A stretch of 37,711 nucleotides of DNA from Rhodospirillaceae bacterium (GTDB taxonomy: Bacteria > Pseudomonadota > Alphaproteobacteria > Rhodospirillales > Rhodospirillaceae). Location: contig JAIBCD010000029.1 of the NCBI GenBank assembly GCA_019694335.1, positions 1 through 37,711 on the forward strand. The letters are read 5' to 3'. The notes under the pieces are model-generated. The model made no database searches, was not told where the DNA came from, and saw only the letters and a program-made list of their open reading frames with translations. This document shows positions 33,814 through 37,711 of the stretch, piece by piece; position 1 is the first letter of the stretch; each line of letters opens with the position of its first letter. Both the position numbers and the translations under genes were made by a program.

Positions 33814-35604
33814 CTAATCGACCGTACGTGAGGCGGGCAACGGCGGGACATCCATGTTCTTGAGGAACTCCTCGCGGTCGATCAGCGGCTTGGCGTCTTC
33901 GATGGCGCGGCCGGCCTTGAGCATGGGAACGATGCGCTGATCGGGGCTGATATCGATGTTGATGAGCGCGGGACCGTCGGCGCTCAGCGCCTCGGCCACG
34001 CGCGCCTTCATGCCGCGATGGCCCATGATCGACACCGTCTTGAGGCCGAAGGCCTTGGCGATTTTCGCGTAGTCGGGATCCGGCATGCCGGTGTCGGCGC
34101 GCGAGGCGGCGTAGTGCGAGTCCAGCCAGTCGTCCTGGGTCTGCTGGATGATCCCGTAGCTGTGGTTGTTGAACACGAAGATTTTGATCGGCAGTTTGTG
34201 GTGGGCGATGGTGCCCAACTCGCCCATGTTGACCTGCATGCCGCCGTCGCCGATGAGGCACAGCACCCGGCGTTTGCCGCGCGCGAAACACGCGCCGATG
34301 CTGGCCGGGAGGGCATAGCCCATCGGCGTATTGTTGAACGCCGAGAATGCCCGCTGGCCTTCCTTGAAGGGAAAGCTCTGGAAGGTCTGGATCAGGTTGG
34401 CGCCGGTGTCCGTCACAAGGAGGTCGTCGGCGGCCGCTTCGGCCCCGAGCGCCTGGAGGAAAACATAGGGATTCACCGGGTTGTTCTGGCGCCGGTAGGA
34501 CGGATCGCATGGCGGATACTGTTTGCGCCACTGGCGGATGCGGCGATGCCAGGGATCGATATTGCCGACCTCGATCCGGTTGGACATGCGCTCGATGACG
34601 CGAAAGAAGGTCCGCACGTCGGCGCGGATCGGAACGTCGATCTCCATGCCCTGGCGGGCGAATTTCCCCAACTCCCCGGCATCGATATCGACCACGATCT
34701 TGCGCGCGGCGCGCGCGAAGGTGCCGGCGGGCGTGCCGGTGGCGTGGGTATCGAGGCGCGAGCCGATCGAAAAGATCAGGTCGGCGTTCTGCACGGCGAA
34801 ATTGCCGCGCCGGGTCGCGGTCACGCCGAAGCTGCCGACATTGAGGGGATCGTCGCTGGCGAACATGTCCATGGTTGCCCAGGTGGGCGCCACCGGAACC
34901 TGCAGGCGCCGCACGAGCTTCAAAGCCTCGGCTTCCATCCGGGCGATGCGGATGGCGTTGCCGAGCACGATCACCGGCCGTTTGGCCTTGGCGAGCAGCG
35001 CGAGCGCCCGCTCCACGGCGAGGCCCACCTCGCCCTCGTTCTCTTCCACGGCCGGCGGCGTGAAAGACGCAAGCGCGGCGGGATCGACATCCACGCGCTG
35101 GACGTCGTCGCAGATATCGATCAGCACCGGACCGGGCCGCCCCTCGCGCGCGAGGTAGAGGGCCTTCTCCAGCTCGAAGCGGATATTCTTGGCGTCGTCG
35201 ACCAGCACCGCGTACTTGGTGATCGGCTTCACCATCTCGACGTGAGGCGCTTCCTGGAACCCCAACTGCCGCACGCCCGGGGCGTGGTGTTTGAGGCGGA
35301 AGGTGGAAACCTGCCCGGTCACGAAGATCGCGGGAACGCTGTCGTAATAGAGATTGGCGATGCCGGTCATCAAATTGGTGAAACCGGGGCCGGTGGTCGC
35401 GAACGCCGCGCCCAGGCCGTTGACTCGTGCATAGGCGTCCGCCGCCATCGCCGCGCCCTGTTCGCCCGCCGTGCAGACGTAGGCGATGTCGCTGCGCCGC
35501 GCGACGCTGTCGATGACATGCGCGATGGCGCCGCCGGTGACGACGAACACATGCTTGACGCCGTGCTCGGCGAGAAACGTCGCGACGTAATCGGAAACTT
35601 TCAT
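33814..35604 (-). CDS. Acetolactate-synthase-like thiamine-diphosphate enzyme (596 aa)
   Basis: The three-domain layout is that of acetohydroxyacid synthase large subunits. Glu48 (AGEQGAAMAADAYAR) activates ThDP, a central FAD-domain-like region runs about 190-350, and the ThDP/Mg2+ motif begins GDGG (452-455) and ends at FNN (478-480). IlvB proper usually has a tighter match, and an IlvN small subunit is not present here. The location in a sugar locus suggests a carboligase of the YerE kind, which adds a two-carbon unit from pyruvate to a keto sugar in yersiniose synthesis. That is inference from context. Its ATG overlaps the end of the SDR-like gene (ATGA), so translation is coupled. Confidence 0.82.
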   Translation of the reverse strand: MKVSDYVATFLAEHGVKHVFVVTGGAIAHVIDSVARRSDIAYVCTAGEQGAAMAADAYARVNGLGAAFATTGPGFTNLMTGIANLYYDSVPAIFVTGQVSTFRLKHHAPGVRQLGFQEAPHVEMVKPITKYAVLVDDAKNIRFELEKALYLAREGRPGPVLIDICDDVQRVDVDPAALASFTPPAVEENEGEVGLAVERALALLAKAKRPVIVLGNAIRIARMEAEALKLVRRLQVPVAPTWATMDMFASDDPLNVGSFGVTATRRGNFAVQNADLIFSIGSRLDTHATGTPAGTFARAARKIVVDIDAGELGKFARQGMEIDVPIRADVRTFFRVIERMSNRIEVGNIDPWHRRIRQWRKQYPPCDPSYRRQNNPVNPYVFLQALGAEAAADDLLVTDTGANLIQTFQSFPFKEGQRAFSAFNNTPMGYALPASIGACFARGKRRVLCLIGDGGMQVNMGELGTIAHHKLPIKIFVFNNHSYGIIQQTQDDWLDSHYAASRADTGMPDPDYAKIAKAFGLKTVSIMGHRGMKARVAEALSADGPALINIDISPDQRIVPMLKAGRAIEDAKPLIDREEFLKNMDVPPLPASRTVD

Positions 35605-36434
35605 GGCCGCGCAACCTCGGAAGGAGTCCTTGCGTCCGGAATCCAGTCGTTGAGTCTTCGCCGCAACTTATACATGTCACCGGTCTGGTGCAATTTGTCG
35701 GCCAGGCGCGCGTCGGTCCACGCATCGTGCGCGGCGCTGATATTGCGGCCACCGACCACCGATTTGGGCTGGCCGATGATCCAGTCGAGGCAGTCGATCA
35801 CCCGGCCCACCTGAACGAACGCCCCGCTGTCCAATTTCTCCCGGGTCCGCGCCAAGGCCGCGCCCGCGCGTTCGCCGGCATCCAGGGTCTGGCGGTGGAT
35901 CTTGGTGTCGACCCAGCCCGGCCCGACGATGACGATGCGGGCGTCCGGCAGTTCGGCGTCCAGCAGTTCGCACAGTTTGATCAAGCCGAGCTTGCCGACG
36001 AGTTCGGCCGAGAAATTGACCGGGGCGTCGTTCACGCCGGCGCCGGCGAACAGGATGATGACCGGACTTCCACTCCGGCGGCGGGTCGGCAGCAGCGCGT
36101 GGATCGTCCGCGCATGGCTGACCAGGTTCAATTCCACCGACGCCGCCCAGGCATCGATATCCGTCGTCTCGAACGGCCCGATCGGTTCGAGCGTCGCGGC
36201 CGCGAGCAGCGCCACGTCCCAATTGGCCGGGAGCCGCGCCCCCACCTGCTTGAGCGCGGCGGCGTCATCCAGATCGAGTTGCTGAAGAGCGGCGCCGGCG
36301 TCCACTAGCTCCCGGACCCGCGCGCCTTCCGTGCGATAAGTGCCGGACACCGCCCAGCCCCGTTCGAGCCAGCGGCGGGTGGCCGCGTGCGCGATGTCGC
36401 TCGATGCACCGATGACGACCACGGTCTTAGTCAC
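35601..36434 (-). CDS. SDR-fold protein lacking the catalytic Tyr (277 aa)
   Basis: A Rossmann start IGASSDIAHAATRRWLERG and the overall layout show the short-chain dehydrogenase fold. The catalytic set is missing: the Tyr-x-x-x-Lys site reads ELVGK (Glu144, Lys148), and the usual active-site Ser strand reads FAGAG. The protein may therefore have lost redox activity and serve as a binding or scaffold protein, or use another mechanism. GLIKLCELLDAEL after the Lys is a segment I know from sugar-locus SDRs. The start is GTG with GGAG about ten bases upstream, 50 bases after the radical SAM gene. It overlaps the ThDP gene by four bases. Confidence 0.75.
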   Translation of the reverse strand: MTKTVVVIGASSDIAHAATRRWLERGWAVSGTYRTEGARVRELVDAGAALQQLDLDDAAALKQVGARLPANWDVALLAAATLEPIGPFETTDIDAWAASVELNLVSHARTIHALLPTRRRSGSPVIILFAGAGVNDAPVNFSAELVGKLGLIKLCELLDAELPDARIVIVGPGWVDTKIHRQTLDAGERAGAALARTREKLDSGAFVQVGRVIDCLDWIIGQPKSVVGGRNISAAHDAWTDARLADKLHQTGDMYKLRRRLNDWIPDARTPSEVARP

Positions 36435-36484
36435 GAGAAACGCTCCGCATCACCCTCGCCTCTCCGACCCGCCCGGGGCCGGCC

Positions 36485-37711
36485 TCAAGAATAGAGCTGC
36501 TTGGGTATGATAGGTTCGAGGGCCGTATAGAGGTCCGGCCGGTTATAGAGCTCGCGGAACGACTTCGGCCCGTCGTAATCCGGGAAGAACCGGGTGAATA
36601 CGTTGATCGAATCCTGAATGGCCGCATCCAACTCGTCCATGGTCATGCCGACCATGCCCGCATACTTGCGGCGGCGTTGCTCGGTCGAGAAATTGATGCG
36701 GATCCAGTCGTAGGAACGGATCACGCCCAATTCGTACTGATTGAACTGCCCGGTGCGGAACAGGCCGACGGTACGCTTGATGACGCGGTTGATCTGATCG
36801 TGTTCCGTGAAGCCATGGTCGCGCGCCGCCGCGCGCATCAGCCGCGTGCCCACCAGCGGGGTAGCGATGGAGAACACGCTGTAGTCGATCTCGGGATGGG
36901 CCTCGGCGAATTCCAGCGTGGTCAGGATGTCCTCGCGCGTTTCGCCCGGCAGGCCGATGACGAACAAGCCCATCAGCTCCATGCCGAGCTTCTGCACCCA
37001 CTTGGCGACGTTGCTGTGGTGCTCGACCGTCGAATGGATCTTGCCGACGACTTCCTTCAGCACGCGGTTGCTGCCGGTCTCGAACGGCGCGATCACGCGG
37101 TACATCCCGGTGTCGCGCATCGCCGACAAGGTATCCCAGTTCATCACCCAGAGGGGCATGCCCTGTCCGATGAACCAGTCGAACTTGAGGTTGCGCCGGG
37201 CGATTTCGTTGGTGAAGGTGAAGACGTCCGCTTCGTTATGGGCGAACAGATCGTCGAAGAAATGGATTTCCTTTATGCCTTGTTCCAGCGCCTGCTCGAT
37301 CTCGGCGATGATCCGCTCGGGCGCCTTGCGGCGGTATTTCTGGCGCGGACCGCGCAAGTGGGACACGCTGCAGAACGCGCAGCGCAGAATGCAGCTGCGC
37401 GAACCCATGATGTCGCGGTAGTGCGGGCTTTTCTCGGGGTAGCGGATCTTGCCCTTCTCGAGGACGGTCGCGTAACCCTCGACGTGCGTGGCGTCCAGGA
37501 TGCCGTAGGCCGGCATGGCGATGTCGGCCAGATCGACTTCGGGATATTTGTCGACCACCACCGGCTTGCCGTCCTGGCCGCGGTAGGCCACGCCCGGCAC
37601 GCCCGACAGATCGCCGCCTCCGGCCAGGATTTCCAGCAGCTTGCCGACCGCGAGATCGACTTCGCCCCGGATGGAGTAGTCGCAGACGCCTTCGCCCACG
37701 GCCTTGCCGGG
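36485..37711 (-). CDS. Cobalamin-type radical SAM protein, N-terminus outside window (408 aa visible)
   Basis: The visible part starts inside the end of a B12-binding-like domain (VCDYSIRGEVD... pattern of the last strand and helix). The radical SAM core follows: the [4Fe-4S] cysteines are at visible residues 107, 111 and 114 (SRSCILRCAFCS), with IHFFDDLF, GMYRVIAPFETGSNRVL and LFVIGLPGET further on. This is the organisation of cobalamin-dependent radical SAM enzymes. It differs from the protein at 30303-32216 and has no TPR-like tail. The frame is open to the end of the window. It is the upstream gene of the minus-strand operon that includes the SDRs and the ThDP enzyme, so it likely modifies the same glycan precursor. 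Confidence 0.85.
   Translation of the reverse strand, partial: PGKAVGEGVCDYSIRGEVDLAVGKLLEILAGGGDLSGVPGVAYRGQDGKPVVVDKYPEVDLADIAMPAYGILDATHVEGYATVLEKGKIRYPEKSPHYRDIMGSRSCILRCAFCSVSHLRGPRQKYRRKAPERIIAEIEQALEQGIKEIHFFDDLFAHNEADVFTFTNEIARRNLKFDWFIGQGMPLWVMNWDTLSAMRDTGMYRVIAPFETGSNRVLKEVVGKIHSTVEHHSNVAKWVQKLGMELMGLFVIGLPGETREDILTTLEFAEAHPEIDYSVFSIATPLVGTRLMRAAARDHGFTEHDQINRVIKRTVGLFRTGQFNQYELGVIRSYDWIRINFSTEQRRRKYAGMVGMTMDELDAAIQDSINVFTRFFPDYDGPKSFRELYNRPDLYTALEPIIPKQLYS

Overview
The window is GC-rich, densely coded bacterial DNA with 30 genes, all but one recognisable at least as secreted or as members of a broad family. It is probably from an alphaproteobacterium. The best clue is the double palindrome at 30201-30307, whose layout matches the RIME1 intergenic element of Rhizobium relatives. 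That is recognition from memory, so the family or genus is left open. No tRNA, rRNA, CRISPR array, transposase or phage gene was seen.

Region 1 (1-3362, all minus strand) reads 2496-3362, 915-2423, 234-896 and 1-207. It encodes a secreted protein made of two tandem repeats, a CHRD domain fused to an autotransporter-like barrel, a secreted protein of unknown function and a small periplasmic HMA (heavy-metal-associated) protein cut by the window edge. Region 2 (3575-9546) is metabolic. It holds an amidase lipoprotein (plus) converging on an operon for a spermidine-synthase-like protein and an IlvD/Edd sugar-acid dehydratase (minus). Diverging from that operon is a 2-oxoglutarate/Fe(II) dioxygenase plus methyltransferase pair (plus).

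Region 3 (9555-16887) is a cell-envelope module. A c-type heme lipoprotein of the DUF1587/1595/1592/1588/1585 type is followed by a Tat-exported DUF1552 protein, a secreted protein with three PF03640-like modules and a secreted 372-residue orphan. A second DUF1552 paralogue is transcribed divergently from a 372-bp control region that carries two dyads.

Region 4 (17017-37711) is a surface-carbohydrate locus. Two minus-strand genes, a LIC12192-family protein and its 2OG-Fe(II) oxygenase, mark it as a sporadic carbohydrate cluster. Divergent from them is a seven-gene plus-strand operon: thiamine-diphosphate E1 alpha and beta, two DegT aminotransferases, an epimerase/dehydratase, a methyltransferase and an RmlD-like reductase. 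Next come a TIGR04372-like glycosyltransferase, an HldE-like bifunctional kinase/nucleotidyltransferase with its domains swapped, a second epimerase and an FkbM methyltransferase. A six-gene minus-strand operon closes the window: cobalamin radical SAM (cut), degenerate SDR, acetolactate-synthase-like ThDP enzyme, two SDRs and a second radical SAM enzyme, ending in a strong terminator inside the RIME-like element. Together the genes suggest synthesis of an amino- and possibly carbon-branched, methylated and hydroxylated sugar for a surface glycan. The product cannot be read from the sequence.
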